Positions 1 to 7,990 of a stretch of DNA of 41,131 nucleotides are shown here, piece after piece (positions within the stretch are counted from its first letter, which is position 1; each line of letters begins with the position of its first letter). The stretch comes from Alphaproteobacteria bacterium (GTDB lineage Bacteria; Pseudomonadota; Alphaproteobacteria; GCA-2731375). The notes under the pieces were generated by a model. It worked only from the letters and a program-made list of their open reading frames with translations. It did not search any database and was not told the origin of the DNA. The stretch spans positions 1 to 41,131 of the forward strand of contig VGEV01000013.1 of NCBI GenBank assembly GCA_016869175.1, given 5' to 3'. Position numbers and translations under genes: made by a program.

Positions 1-133
1 CCGTCGCGCCTTGGCCGCCGGCGCTGAAGCCGCCGATGGCGACCGGACCTTGCGAGACCGCGTAGACCTCGCCGTCGGCACCGAGCAGGGGCGTCACCAG
101 CAACATGCCGCCCTGCAGGCTGGGGGCTTCACC
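1..133 (-). pseudogene. flgI: flagellar P-ring protein FlgI, 5'-truncated fragment
   Basis: Reading the minus strand from about 133 down to 1 gives an open frame containing [18 protein letters not shown] followed by [20 protein letters not shown]. This is the hallmark block found roughly 110-150 residues into FlgI precursors, the periplasmic P-ring subunit of the flagellar basal body. The preceding residues (signal peptide and about the first 110 residues) are not encoded: upstream of GEAPSLQGG the DNA is the 3' end of the dienelactone hydrolase gene in another frame. The coding sequence runs off the window at base 1, so the C-terminal two thirds may continue outside. No start codon or ribosome site precedes the block. 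It is either a genuine rearrangement remnant or an assembly chimera. Family call is secure; the pseudogene status is inference. Confidence 0.75.
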
Positions 134-890
134 CCGGCGGCGGCAGGGCGCGGCGGTAGAGCGCGAACAGCCGCTCGTAGTGCCGTTCGGCCGCCGCCTT
201 GTCGTAGCAATGGCGCAACGGGAAGGCGAAGCCATGCTGGGTGCCGGGATAGACCTCGATGCGGTATGGGGTGCCCAGCGGGTCGAGGATTTCCGGCAGC
301 CGCTTGATGGTCGAGTCCTTCACATAATGGTCGATCTCGGCGAAGGCGAAATAGAGCTCGGCCGAGGTGATGTTCTTGGCCGACAGATGCGGGCTGTCGT
401 CGCGCCGAGTGATCAGGCCGGCGCCATAGAAGCTGGCCATGGCGGTGATCTCCTTGGGATAGGCGCCCGCCACCGCGAACACATACTGCCCGCTCATGCA
501 GTAGCCGACGCAACCAAAGGGCGGCCCCTTGACCTCCGGCTGCCGTTTGAGGAAGTCGAGGATGCCGGCGGTGTCGGAGACGATCAGCCAGTTGTCGTTG
601 ATGCTCTCGATGAACGACCACATCTCGGCCTTGGCCGCGGGATCCTGGTCGATCCGGTTGGCGTCGAGCCGGATGGCGGCGGCCGGCGCGCGGCGGTAGT
701 AGAGGTTGGGCAGCAGCACCGCCTGGCCAACGCTGGCAAGCCGCCTCGCCATGTCGCGCAGTTCCTCGCGCACGCCCGGCGCGTCCATGTAGAAGATGAT
801 GGCCGGGAACGGCCCGCCTTCCTCCGGCCGGCAGAAAAAGGCGTCCATCCGCCCCTCGCGCGTGGCGATCTCGACATGGCTTTCCAACAT
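129..890 (-). CDS. dienelactone hydrolase family protein
   Basis: 253-residue cytoplasmic alpha/beta hydrolase of the dienelactone hydrolase (DLH) family, which hydrolyses cyclic esters such as carboxymethylenebutenolide. The nucleophile is the Cys in GYCMSG (Cys131), where other hydrolases have Ser. The other triad members are the Asp of FAEIDHYV and the His of GTQHGFAF, all in the usual order and spacing. Length and C-terminal helix ([13 protein letters not shown]) match complete family members. The ATG at 890 has a GGGGAG ribosome site just upstream. The gene is divergent from the carboxylate operon starting at 995. Its stop codon lies exactly where the flgI remnant begins. Family is firm; the natural substrate is not known. 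Confidence 0.88.
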   Translation of the reverse strand: MLESHVEIATREGRMDAFFCRPEEGGPFPAIIFYMDAPGVREELRDMARRLASVGQAVLLPNLYYRRAPAAAIRLDANRIDQDPAAKAEMWSFIESINDNWLIVSDTAGILDFLKRQPEVKGPPFGCVGYCMSGQYVFAVAGAYPKEITAMASFYGAGLITRRDDSPHLSAKNITSAELYFAFAEIDHYVKDSTIKRLPEILDPLGTPYRIEVYPGTQHGFAFPLRHCYDKAAAERHYERLFALYRRALPPPG

Positions 891-946
891 GACCGCTCTC
901 CCCTCGCGGCATTGTTCCGTCCGCCCGGTTCCGCGGCAAGCCCGCT

Positions 947-975
947 TTGACGGCGAGATACCGGCTACCTAGAGT
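947..975 (+). promoter_or_regulatory. sigma-70-type promoter for the five-gene operon
   Basis: TTGACG at 947-952, a 17-base spacer and TAGAGT at 970-975. Predicted +1 is near 982. It decides the start of the first gene: the TTG at 947 is the -35 hexamer and the GTG at 974 lies in the -10, so neither can start the encoded protein. The TTG at 995, preceded by GGGGGA at 985-990, remains. Confidence 0.5.
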
Positions 976-994
976 GCGCCGACCGGGGGAAGAT

Positions 995-1363
995 TTGATC
1001 GAACGGCTGCCGGAACTGGTGAACGGCGACGCGGCGTTGGTCAGGCGCGGCCGCCTCGTATCGCTCACCATGCTGGTTGGCGTCGGCGAGCAGGACTACT
1101 ACGTCGCCGTGGAAGCGGGCCGCATCGCTGCCCTCGCGCATGGGCCGCTGCTGATGCGGCCCTGGCGATTTGCGGTGCGCGCGGACGCCGAGGCCTGGCA
1201 GGAGCACTGGCGGCCGATGCCGAGGCCCGCCTTCTGCGATCTCTTTGCCTTCACCAAGTTCGGCCGCGGCTGGATCGAGGGCGACCTGCACCCCTTCATG
1301 GCGAACCTGCGCTATTTCAAGGAAGCGCTGGCGGCTCCCCGCCGCCTGGCCGGTGCCGCGTGA
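995..1363 (+). CDS. small SCP2-like conserved hypothetical protein
   Basis: About 122 residues from a TTG start with GGGGGA five bases upstream; the in-frame TTG at 947 is rejected because it overlaps the predicted promoter. There is no signal peptide or membrane segment. The N-terminal half is a beta-rich stretch (LTMLVGVGEQDYYVAVEAG) and the C-terminal half is rich in Trp, Phe and Pro, with a conserved-looking FTKFGRGWIEGDLHPFM segment. The pattern resembles small SCP2-like proteins that accompany alpha/beta hydrolases, but I cannot name it with certainty. The stop overlaps the next gene's GTG start by four bases, so the two are translationally coupled; a role in binding the operon's substrate is inference. 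Confidence 0.62.
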   Translation: MIERLPELVNGDAALVRRGRLVSLTMLVGVGEQDYYVAVEAGRIAALAHGPLLMRPWRFAVRADAEAWQEHWRPMPRPAFCDLFAFTKFGRGWIEGDLHPFMANLRYFKEALAAPRRLAGAA

Positions 1364-2229
1364 CGGCGGGGATCGAACCCATCGTCGGCCGCTATCTGCG
1401 GCTCGCGCTCGACGGCCGGCCGACGCGGCTTTATTTCGAGGAAGCGGGGCAGGGCATCCCGCTGGTCTGCCTGCACACCGCCGGCGCCGACGGCCGGCAA
1501 TTTCGTCATCTCATGTGCGACGAGGAGATCACCCGGGACTTCCGCGTCATCGCCTTCGACCTGCCCTGGCACGGCAAGTCGACGCCCCCGGCGGGCTTCC
1601 ATGTCGAGGATTACAAGTTGACCACGGCCGCCTATACGCAAGCGATCCGCGGCTTCTGCCAGGCGCTCGACCTGCAGCGGCCGGTCGTGATGGGCTGCTC
1701 GATGGGCGGGCGCATCGTGCTGCATTTGGCGGCCGCGCATGGCCCGGAATTCGGCGCGGTGATCGGCCTCGAAGCCGCCGACCATCAGCAGCCGTGGTAC
1801 GACACGGCCTGGCTCAACCGGGCCGACGTGAATGGCGGCGAGTTGGCGGCGGCGCTGGTCAGCGGCCTGGTCGCCCCGCAAGGCCCGGACGAGTTCCGCT
1901 GGGAAACCTTGTGGAGCTATATGCAGAGCGGCCCCGGCGTGTTCCAGGGTGATCTGCATTTCTATCGCGCGGACAGCGATTATCGCGACCGGGTGGGGCG
2001 CATCGACACGCAGGTCTGCCCGGTCTACCTGCTGACCGGCGAGTATGATTTCAGTTGCGAGCCGGCCGACACCTTGCGCACCGCCGAGCGGATTGCCGGC
2101 GCTGAAGCGGTGATCATGCGTGAACTGGGGCATTTTCCGATGTCGGAGAATCCGGCGCAGTTCCGCCGCTATGTCCTGCCCGTGCTCAACAAGATCAAGG
2201 CGAAGCGAGAGGCCGACGCGAAGTCATGA
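1360..2229 (+). CDS. alpha/beta hydrolase
   Basis: 289-residue alpha/beta hydrolase-fold protein. The nucleophile elbow is GCSMGG (Ser114), the oxyanion strand contains CLHTAGADG (where the usual motif is HG), the acid is probably the Asp in GEYDFS and the catalytic His is in ELGHFPMSEN near the C terminus. There is no signal peptide, so it acts in the cytoplasm, probably on an ester, lactone or C-C bond. It starts at a GTG overlapping the previous stop by four bases and ends overlapping the next ATG by four (ATGA), placing it second of five coupled genes. The substrate is likely an ester or lactone feeding the flavoprotein dehydrogenase downstream, but this is inference from context. Confidence 0.87.
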   Translation: MTAGIEPIVGRYLRLALDGRPTRLYFEEAGQGIPLVCLHTAGADGRQFRHLMCDEEITRDFRVIAFDLPWHGKSTPPAGFHVEDYKLTTAAYTQAIRGFCQALDLQRPVVMGCSMGGRIVLHLAAAHGPEFGAVIGLEAADHQQPWYDTAWLNRADVNGGELAAALVSGLVAPQGPDEFRWETLWSYMQSGPGVFQGDLHFYRADSDYRDRVGRIDTQVCPVYLLTGEYDFSCEPADTLRTAERIAGAEAVIMRELGHFPMSENPAQFRRYVLPVLNKIKAKREADAKS

Positions 2230-3710
2230 ACGCCTATGACGTGGTGGTGGTGGGCGGCGGCAACGCCGCGCTCTGCGCGGCGCTCGCCGCGCAAGAGAAC
2301 GGCGCCAGCGTGTGCGTGCTGGAACGCGCGCCGCAGGCCGAACGCGGCGGCAATTCGCGCTTCACGGCGGGCGCCATGCGCGTCGTCTATCGCGGTCTCG
2401 ACGATCTCTTGGAGCTGATGCCCGACTTGAGCGAACAGGAGCAGGCCAACACCGAATTCGGCGCCTATACCGAGGAGCAGTTCTTCGACGACATGGGCCG
2501 GGTGACGGAATACCGCACCGACCCTGACCTGTCGGAGATCCTGATCCGGCAGAGTTTCCAGGCCTTGAAATGGATGCGCGGCAAGGGCGTGCGCTTCGTG
2601 CCGCTCTATGGCCGGCAGGCTTTCAAGATCGGCCAGAAGTTCCGCTTCTGGGGCGGCCTGACGGTGGAGGCCTGGGGCGGCGGGCCAGGACTGATCGACG
2701 CGCTCTACGCCTCGGCCGCGCGGCATGGGATCGAAGTGCGCTATGCCGCGCGGGCGCTCCGCCTGATCGCCGGCGACGACGGCGTCAAGGGGGTCGTGGT
2801 GCGCCAGGACGGCCGCACGCAGGAGATCGCGGCCAAGGCGGTGGTGCTGGCCTGCGGCGGGTTCGAGGCCAATTCCGAGATGCGCAGTCGCTATCTCGGC
2901 CCCGGCTGGGAACTGGCCAAGGTGCGCGGCACCCGCTTCAATACCGGCGACGGCATCGCCATGGCGCTGGCCGCCGGCGCCATGGCCAACGGCAACTGGT
3001 CGGGCTGCCATGCGGTTGCCTGGGACCGCAACGCGCCGGAATTCGGCGACCTCGCGGTCGGCGACAACTTCCAGAAGCACAGCTATCCCTTTGGCCTGAT
3101 GATCAACGCGGCCGGCAAGCGCTTCGTCGATGAGGGCGCCGACTTCCGCAACTATACCTATGCCAAATACGGTCGCGTCATCCTGCAGCAGCCGGGGCAG
3201 TTTTGCTGGCAGGTGTTCGACGCCAAGGTCAAGCATCTGTTGCGCGACGAATACCGCATCCGCCAAGTGACCAAGGCGGAGGCCGGCACGCTGGAGGAAC
3301 TGGCAGGCAAGCTGGAGGGCGTCGATCCGCAGGGCTTCCTCGAAACCGTGCGCCGCTTCAATGCCACGGTCGATACCGCGACGCCGTTCGATCCCACCGT
3401 CAAGGATGGCCGCGCCGCGCGCGGCATTGAGCCGCCCAAGGCCAACTGGGCGAACCCGCTCGACACCCCGCCCTACCAGGCTTTCGCCGTGACCTGCGGC
3501 ATCACCTTCACCTTCGGCGGCTTGCGCATCGGCAACGACGGACAGGTCGTGGACAGCGACGGCGGAGCGATGCGCGGGCTCTATGCCGCGGGCGAACTGG
3601 TGGGCGGCTTGTTCTACTTCAACTATCCAGGTGGCACGGGGCTGACTTCCGGCGCGGTGTTCGGCCGCATCGCCGGCGCCTCGGCCGCGCGCGCCGCCAG
3701 GGGGAATTGA
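2226..3710 (+). CDS. FAD-dependent dehydrogenase, tricarballylate dehydrogenase (TcuA)-like
   Basis: 494 residues, the usual length for soluble flavoproteins of the fumarate reductase/succinate dehydrogenase FAD-binding family. The N terminus has the dinucleotide motif VVVGGGNAALCAALAA (about residues 7-22) and ERAP, then GGNSRFTAGAMR, which is typical of the TcuA (tricarballylate dehydrogenase) and FcsB-like branch. A second FAD contact GLYAAGELVGG and the final YPGGTGLTSG complete the family pattern. TcuA oxidises tricarballylate to aconitate; this protein probably introduces a C=C bond into a related polycarboxylate. TcuA normally works with the Fe-S/membrane protein TcuB for reoxidation; no tcuB or tcuC is present here, so the electron acceptor is unknown. 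It is third of five coupled genes. Confidence 0.85.
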   Translation: MNAYDVVVVGGGNAALCAALAAQENGASVCVLERAPQAERGGNSRFTAGAMRVVYRGLDDLLELMPDLSEQEQANTEFGAYTEEQFFDDMGRVTEYRTDPDLSEILIRQSFQALKWMRGKGVRFVPLYGRQAFKIGQKFRFWGGLTVEAWGGGPGLIDALYASAARHGIEVRYAARALRLIAGDDGVKGVVVRQDGRTQEIAAKAVVLACGGFEANSEMRSRYLGPGWELAKVRGTRFNTGDGIAMALAAGAMANGNWSGCHAVAWDRNAPEFGDLAVGDNFQKHSYPFGLMINAAGKRFVDEGADFRNYTYAKYGRVILQQPGQFCWQVFDAKVKHLLRDEYRIRQVTKAEAGTLEELAGKLEGVDPQGFLETVRRFNATVDTATPFDPTVKDGRAARGIEPPKANWANPLDTPPYQAFAVTCGITFTFGGLRIGNDGQVVDSDGGAMRGLYAAGELVGGLFYFNYPGGTGLTSGAVFGRIAGASAARAARGN

Positions 3711-3711
3711 G

Positions 3712-4587
3712 ATGGCCGACGGCGTGGGCTTCATCGGCCTTGGCGTGATGGGCGAACCGATGTGTCGCAACCTGGCGATGAAGTCCGGCCGCGCCATCCG
3801 CGCCTACGACCTCCGCGTCGAACCGCTGGACCGGCTGGCGGCGCATGGGGTGATGCGGTCGCAAGGCGTGGCAGACACGGCGCGCGGGGCAGGCGTCGTG
3901 TTCCTGTCGCTGCCGGGTGGCGAGGAACTGGGGGCGGTGGCCGGCGAATTGCTGGACGCGATGCAGCGCGGCCAGACGCTGGTCGATCTCACCACCGCGC
4001 CGGTGGGCCTGACGCGCGAACTGGCCGCCCGCTTCGCCACGCGCGGCATCGCCTATGCCGACGCGCCGGTGGCGCGCACCCGCGCGGCGGCGGAAGCGGG
4101 CACGCTCAGCATCACCGTCGGCGCCACGCCGGCCGACTTCCAGGCCATCGAGCCGCTGCTGCGTTGCCTTGCCAGCGAGGTGACGCATTGCGGGCCGGTC
4201 GGCTGCGGCCAGGTGGTGAAGATCCTCAACAACATGGTGATCTTCGAGACCGGCGTGGCCTTGGCCGAGGCGCTGGCCATCGGCCGGCGTGCCGGCGTCG
4301 AGCCGAAGCTCTTGTTCGAAGCCTTGTCCAAGGGCTCGGCCGACAGTTTCGCTTTGCGCAACCACGGCATGAAGGCGATGCTGCCGGGCGAGTTCCCGCT
4401 GCGCGCGTTCTCCGCGCGCTATGCGCTCAAGGATCTGTCCTATGCGCTGGCCTTGGCCGCCGACGGCGGGCTCGACGCCGCCGGGGCGCGGCTGGCGGGC
4501 GAGAAGCTGCGGGCAGCCATTGCCGCCGGGGACGGCGAGAATTACTGGCCGGTCATCCTGCGCGCGATCGACCGGCCGGCGAGATAG
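3712..4587 (+). CDS. NAD(P)-dependent beta-hydroxyacid dehydrogenase (HIBADH family)
   Basis: 291 residues of the 3-hydroxyisobutyrate dehydrogenase / 2-(hydroxymethyl)glutarate dehydrogenase family. The Rossmann motif is GFIGLGVMGEPMCRNLA (residues 6-22); the catalytic Lys is Lys170 in VVKILNN. The usual substrate loop DAPVSGG is replaced by DAPVARTRAAAEAGTL (about residues 117-132), placing two extra Arg in the carboxylate-binding region and hinting at a di- or tricarboxylate substrate; that reading is inference. The ATG follows the previous stop with one base between (TGAGATG). Within the operon it would oxidise a hydroxymethyl acid or reduce a semialdehyde. Family certain, substrate unknown. 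Confidence 0.88.
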   Translation: MADGVGFIGLGVMGEPMCRNLAMKSGRAIRAYDLRVEPLDRLAAHGVMRSQGVADTARGAGVVFLSLPGGEELGAVAGELLDAMQRGQTLVDLTTAPVGLTRELAARFATRGIAYADAPVARTRAAAEAGTLSITVGATPADFQAIEPLLRCLASEVTHCGPVGCGQVVKILNNMVIFETGVALAEALAIGRRAGVEPKLLFEALSKGSADSFALRNHGMKAMLPGEFPLRAFSARYALKDLSYALALAADGGLDAAGARLAGEKLRAAIAAGDGENYWPVILRAIDRPAR

Positions 4588-4593
4588 GGGGCG

Positions 4594-5460
4594 GTGGTGT
4601 CCCGCTTTCGCGAGTTGCTGGCCGGCGAACGCATCCTGGTGATGCCGGGCGCTTTCGATGCGCTGTCGGCCCGGCTGATCGAGCGCGCCGGCTTTCAGGC
4701 CTATTTCATCGGCGGCTTTGCGCTGGTCGGCGCGCGCTACGCGCTGCCCGATATCGGTCTTGCCGGCTTGGGCGAGATCGCCGCCGGGGTTGCCGATGTC
4801 ATGCGCGGCAGTGCGTTGCCGGTCATGGTGGATGCCGACAACGGCTATGGCGATGTGAAGAACGTGGTGCACACGGTCAACACCTACGAGCGACTGGGTG
4901 TTTCCGCCTTCTTCATGGAGGACCAGGTCTCGCCTAAGCGCTGCGGCCACATGGCCAGGCGCGCGGTGATCCCGAGCGAGGCGATGGAGGCGAAGCTGCG
5001 CGCCGCCGCCGGCGGCCGGCTCAACCCCGACACCTTCATCATCGCCCGCACCGACGCGCGCACGGTTCTGGGCATGGACGAGGCGCTGAGGCGCGGTGAG
5101 CGCTATCTCAAGGCGGGCGCCGACGGCCTGTTCATCGAGTCGCCGCTCTCGGTCGAGGAATTGCGGCTGATCGGCCGCAGCTTCGACTGCCCGCAGCTTG
5201 CCAGCATGCTGGAAGGCGGGCGCACGCCCATTCTCAGCCCCGACGAGCTGGCCGAAATGGGGTTCAGGATGGCGATCTACGGCATCAGCTTGTTGATGCG
5301 CTCGGTCAAGGTGATGCAGGCGGCGCTCGACGATCTCAAGACGGGCCGCATGGCGCTGGTCGGCTCGGGCGTCGGCTTCCAGGAATACCAGGAGATCGTC
5401 GGCCTGCCCGGCTGGAGCGAGATCGAGAACCGCTACGCGGGCCCGGCCGCCGGCGAGTAG
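4594..5460 (+). CDS. isocitrate lyase/PEP mutase family C-C lyase
   Basis: 288 residues, TIM-barrel family that includes 2-methylisocitrate lyase, 2,3-dimethylmalate lyase and oxaloacetate decarboxylase. Metal-binding VDADNGYG (Asp80, Asp82) and MEDQVSPKRCGH (Glu109; Lys115 to His119) are visible. Cys117 in the KRCGH loop is characteristic of the C-C bond lyases rather than phosphonate-forming mutases. It probably splits a 2-hydroxy-dicarboxylate into pyruvate or glyoxylate plus a smaller acid. Start is the first of two consecutive GTG codons seven bases after the preceding stop. The 3' end overlaps the oppositely oriented cyclase gene by 28 bases. It is the last gene of the five-gene operon and the probable end step of the pathway. 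Confidence 0.86.
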   Translation: MVSRFRELLAGERILVMPGAFDALSARLIERAGFQAYFIGGFALVGARYALPDIGLAGLGEIAAGVADVMRGSALPVMVDADNGYGDVKNVVHTVNTYERLGVSAFFMEDQVSPKRCGHMARRAVIPSEAMEAKLRAAAGGRLNPDTFIIARTDARTVLGMDEALRRGERYLKAGADGLFIESPLSVEELRLIGRSFDCPQLASMLEGGRTPILSPDELAEMGFRMAIYGISLLMRSVKVMQAALDDLKTGRMALVGSGVGFQEYQEIVGLPGWSEIENRYAGPAAGE

Positions 5461-6785
5461 GTCCACACCGGCACCGGTTGCTCCCGCCCGCGCAAGGCGA
5501 TCGGCCCGTGCTGGACGAAGCCAGCCAACGGCTGGTCGGCGCCCGCTTCGCCGAGTGCGGCTTGCGCCATGGCGTCGCTGATCGCGATGCTGCAGCCAAG
5601 GCCGCGCGTCGCCTCCTCCAACCGGCTGGCGACGTTGACCACGTCGCCGACCACGGCCAGTTCCAGCCGGCGCTGGCTGCCGATGTTGCCGATCACCACC
5701 TCGCCATGGTGCAGGCCGATCGACAGGCGAAGCGTTGGCTCGCCAGCGCGTTGGCGTTCCCGGTTGGGTTGGTCGACGGCAGCCAGCAGCGCGCGAGCGC
5801 AGGCGAGCGCGTTGCCGGCATCGCGCGGACCGGGCGCCGGCGTGCCGAACGTCGCCATGATGCCGTCGCCCAGGAACTTGTCGAGCGTGCCGCCATGCTC
5901 GAAGACCGCTGTCTCGGCCCGTTCATGCAATTGACGCAAGGTTTCGATGCTGCGCGCGCCGCCCTGTTGTTCGGCCAGCCGGGTGAAGCCCACCAGATCG
6001 GCGAACAGGACGGCCACCGGTTGCTGCTCCGCGCCACTCAGGCTCGCATCGCTGCGGACCAGGGTCTCCACCAGGCTGGGCGGGAAATAGCGCGACAGGT
6101 TGACGCGTTGGCGTGCCGCCTCGGCCGCCCTCATCGCCACCGCGCGCGAGCGGGCGACCGCGGCTGCCAGCACGCAGGCGACCAGCAGCAGCATGACGAC
6201 GCCCTGCACCGTGCGACCCAGGTTGAGCGCGTTGGGGTCGAGCACGAGCGCCAGGCGCTCGCCGAGCGGACCGTCGCCTGGGCGCAAGTCGGCGAAGAAC
6301 GAGCCCGGCAGGCTTGCCGCCCACCACACGCCACCGGCATAGGCCAGTGCCGCGCAGAGGCCTGCCGCCAGCATGTAGCGCGGCGAATAGCTGAAGGCCG
6401 TCGTGGTCAGCACCAGGAAGAAGTAGACGACCGGCTCGTTGCGCAATTGCAGCGCCGGCGGCAGCTGCGGATAGAGCAGCCAGAAGAGTGCGATGGTCAC
6501 CACCATGCAGGCCACGAAATCCGCCAGCAGGATGGCGTAGGTCACCCAGGGCTGCCAGAACTCGTAGCGCTTGGCGAGGTAGAGCGCGACGCCCGCGGCG
6601 GCGAACAGCAGCAGGCTGACGACGTAGTAGGGATAGAGCGGCCACGGCACCAGGAACAGCAGCAGCGCGGCAACTACGGCCAGCGACAACAGGCGCATTT
6701 TGGCTGATAGCCAGAGGCCCGCCAGCTCTTCTTCCGCAAGTTGCTGGGTCACGGAAGATCCGGTCGCCAGGTCCGGGCGGTTCAA
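5433..6785 (-). CDS. class III adenylate/guanylate cyclase with membrane N-terminal domain
   Basis: About 450 residues. The first 220 are hydrophobic with about six or seven membrane segments (from LLSLAVVAALLLFLVPW to VVMLLLVACVLAAAVA), followed by a helical linker and a C-terminal class III cyclase domain (about 245-420). Metal Asp residues are in VAVLFADLVGFTRL and FLGDGIMATFG; the transition-state Asn/Arg are in GDVVNVASRLEEA. Lys of DKFLGDG suggests ATP as substrate, hence cAMP, though this is not certain. The TTG start overlaps the TGA stop of the amidase gene by four bases (TTGA); a GTG at 6752 is an alternative start. The membrane sensor domain is not a type I can name. Confidence 0.88.
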   Translation of the reverse strand: MNRPDLATGSSVTQQLAEEELAGLWLSAKMRLLSLAVVAALLLFLVPWPLYPYYVVSLLLFAAAGVALYLAKRYEFWQPWVTYAILLADFVACMVVTIALFWLLYPQLPPALQLRNEPVVYFFLVLTTTAFSYSPRYMLAAGLCAALAYAGGVWWAASLPGSFFADLRPGDGPLGERLALVLDPNALNLGRTVQGVVMLLLVACVLAAAVARSRAVAMRAAEAARQRVNLSRYFPPSLVETLVRSDASLSGAEQQPVAVLFADLVGFTRLAEQQGGARSIETLRQLHERAETAVFEHGGTLDKFLGDGIMATFGTPAPGPRDAGNALACARALLAAVDQPNRERQRAGEPTLRLSIGLHHGEVVIGNIGSQRRLELAVVGDVVNVASRLEEATRGLGCSIAISDAMAQAALGEAGADQPLAGFVQHGPIALRGREQPVPVWTYSPAAGPA

Positions 6786-7987
6786 TTGCGCTTCTCGGTG
6801 AAATAGCGGTCGATCGCCTCGACCACGGCCGCGACGATCGCCGCCCGGCCCGCGGCCGAGGTGACGAACTGCGCGTCCTGCCGATTCGACAGGTAGCCCA
6901 GCTCCAACAACACCGACGGCACGTCGGGCGCCTTCAGCACGCGGAAACCCGCGAAGCGGTGCGGCTTGGGCCGCATGGCCACGTTGCGCTCCGCCAGTTC
7001 GGGCAGCAACAGGTTGGTGAACCGGGCCGAATAGTTCATCGTCTCGCGTTGCGCCAGATCGATCAAGATCGAGGTCACCTGGTTGTCGCGGTCATCGAGC
7101 GGCACACCGCCCAACAGGTCCGCCTTGTTCTCCTTCGCCGCCAGGGCCGCCGCCTCCTCGTCGGAGGCGGTTTCCGAGAGGGTGTAGACCGCGCCGCCAC
7201 GAAATTCCGCGCTGCCGATGGAGTCGGCGTGCAACGAAATGAAGAGCTGCGCGTTGGTCTTGCGCGCCACGTCCACGCGTTCGCTCAATCGCAGGAAAAT
7301 GTCCCGCTCGCGCGTCATGACCACCCGGTAGCGACCGGTGCGCTCCAGTCGTCGGCGCAATTCCAGGGCGTAGTCCAGCACCAGGTCCTTTTCGTGCATG
7401 CCGCCGACCCCGACGGTGCCCGGGTCGACCCCGCCGTGACCGGGATCCAGCACGATCACCGGCTTGGCCGTCGGGCGCTTGGCGGCCGGCGGCCTGGGCG
7501 CGTTCGTCGCGGCCGGCGCGCGGCCGGCCTCGCGCGGCGACAGCCGGTTGGGCGGCGGCTTGGCGACGAAGCCGGCCGCGGCGACTTCGACCAGATCCAG
7601 CACCAGCCGATGCGGCAGCCCAGCGCTGGGGGGGTAGATGGCGATGGCCGCCACCTTGAACGGGCCCTTGGTGTCGAGCAGCAGGCGGCTGCCGGGGCCG
7701 CTCACTCCATCCAGCTGGACGCCGCCGATCAGGCCGCCCGGCGGGGGCAGCGGCCGGGTCACCTTGATGTCCGCGAGATCGAGCACGACGCGATAGGGTT
7801 CGGCCTGGGTGAACGCCTGGAACTCAACCGGTCCCGGCAGTTCAACGACGAAACGCGTGCGGTCGGGGTGGATCCCGATACGCATCGCTCCGGCCTGCAT
7901 CGGCTCCGCCCGGGCCGCGCCAAGTCCCGTCAGCAGGCCGACCAAAGCCAGCATGAAGCAAAGACGAATCAACACCGCACGCGCCAT
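6782..7987 (-). CDS. amiC: N-acetylmuramoyl-L-alanine amidase with AMIN domain
   Basis: 401 residues. A signal peptide (MARAVLIRLCFMLALVGLLTG, shown here to 20+1 only as its core LIRLCFMLALVGLLT, ending near ARAEP) exports it to the periplasm. An AMIN domain (about 30-130) targets septal peptidoglycan, then a Pro/Ala-rich linker, then an Amidase_3 zinc domain starting VIVLDPGHGG. Zinc ligands are the His of DPGHGG, the Glu of GMHEKDL and the His of ISLHADS; the catalytic Glu is in VLLELGYLSN. It cleaves stem peptides from glycan strands during cell division. The frame is open far upstream (to 8704) but that DNA is the acyl-CoA dehydrogenase gene; the ATG at 7987 fits the signal peptide. A GTG at 7999 is an alternative. 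The cyclase gene follows with a four-base overlap. Confidence 0.9.
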   Translation of the reverse strand: MARAVLIRLCFMLALVGLLTGLGAARAEPMQAGAMRIGIHPDRTRFVVELPGPVEFQAFTQAEPYRVVLDLADIKVTRPLPPPGGLIGGVQLDGVSGPGSRLLLDTKGPFKVAAIAIYPPSAGLPHRLVLDLVEVAAAGFVAKPPPNRLSPREAGRAPAATNAPRPPAAKRPTAKPVIVLDPGHGGVDPGTVGVGGMHEKDLVLDYALELRRRLERTGRYRVVMTRERDIFLRLSERVDVARKTNAQLFISLHADSIGSAEFRGGAVYTLSETASDEEAAALAAKENKADLLGGVPLDDRDNQVTSILIDLAQRETMNYSARFTNLLLPELAERNVAMRPKPHRFAGFRVLKAPDVPSVLLELGYLSNRQDAQFVTSAAGRAAIVAAVVEAIDRYFTEKRN

Positions 7988-7990
7988 GAC

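Noticed and set aside
947-994. Earlier TTG/GTG starts for the SCP2-like gene
   Set aside because: They coincide with the predicted -35 and -10 hexamers.
3619-5466. Very long minus-strand open frame (over 600 codons)
   Set aside because: It is antisense to three genes with clear motifs; stop-free antisense frames are expected in GC-rich DNA. It has no domain.
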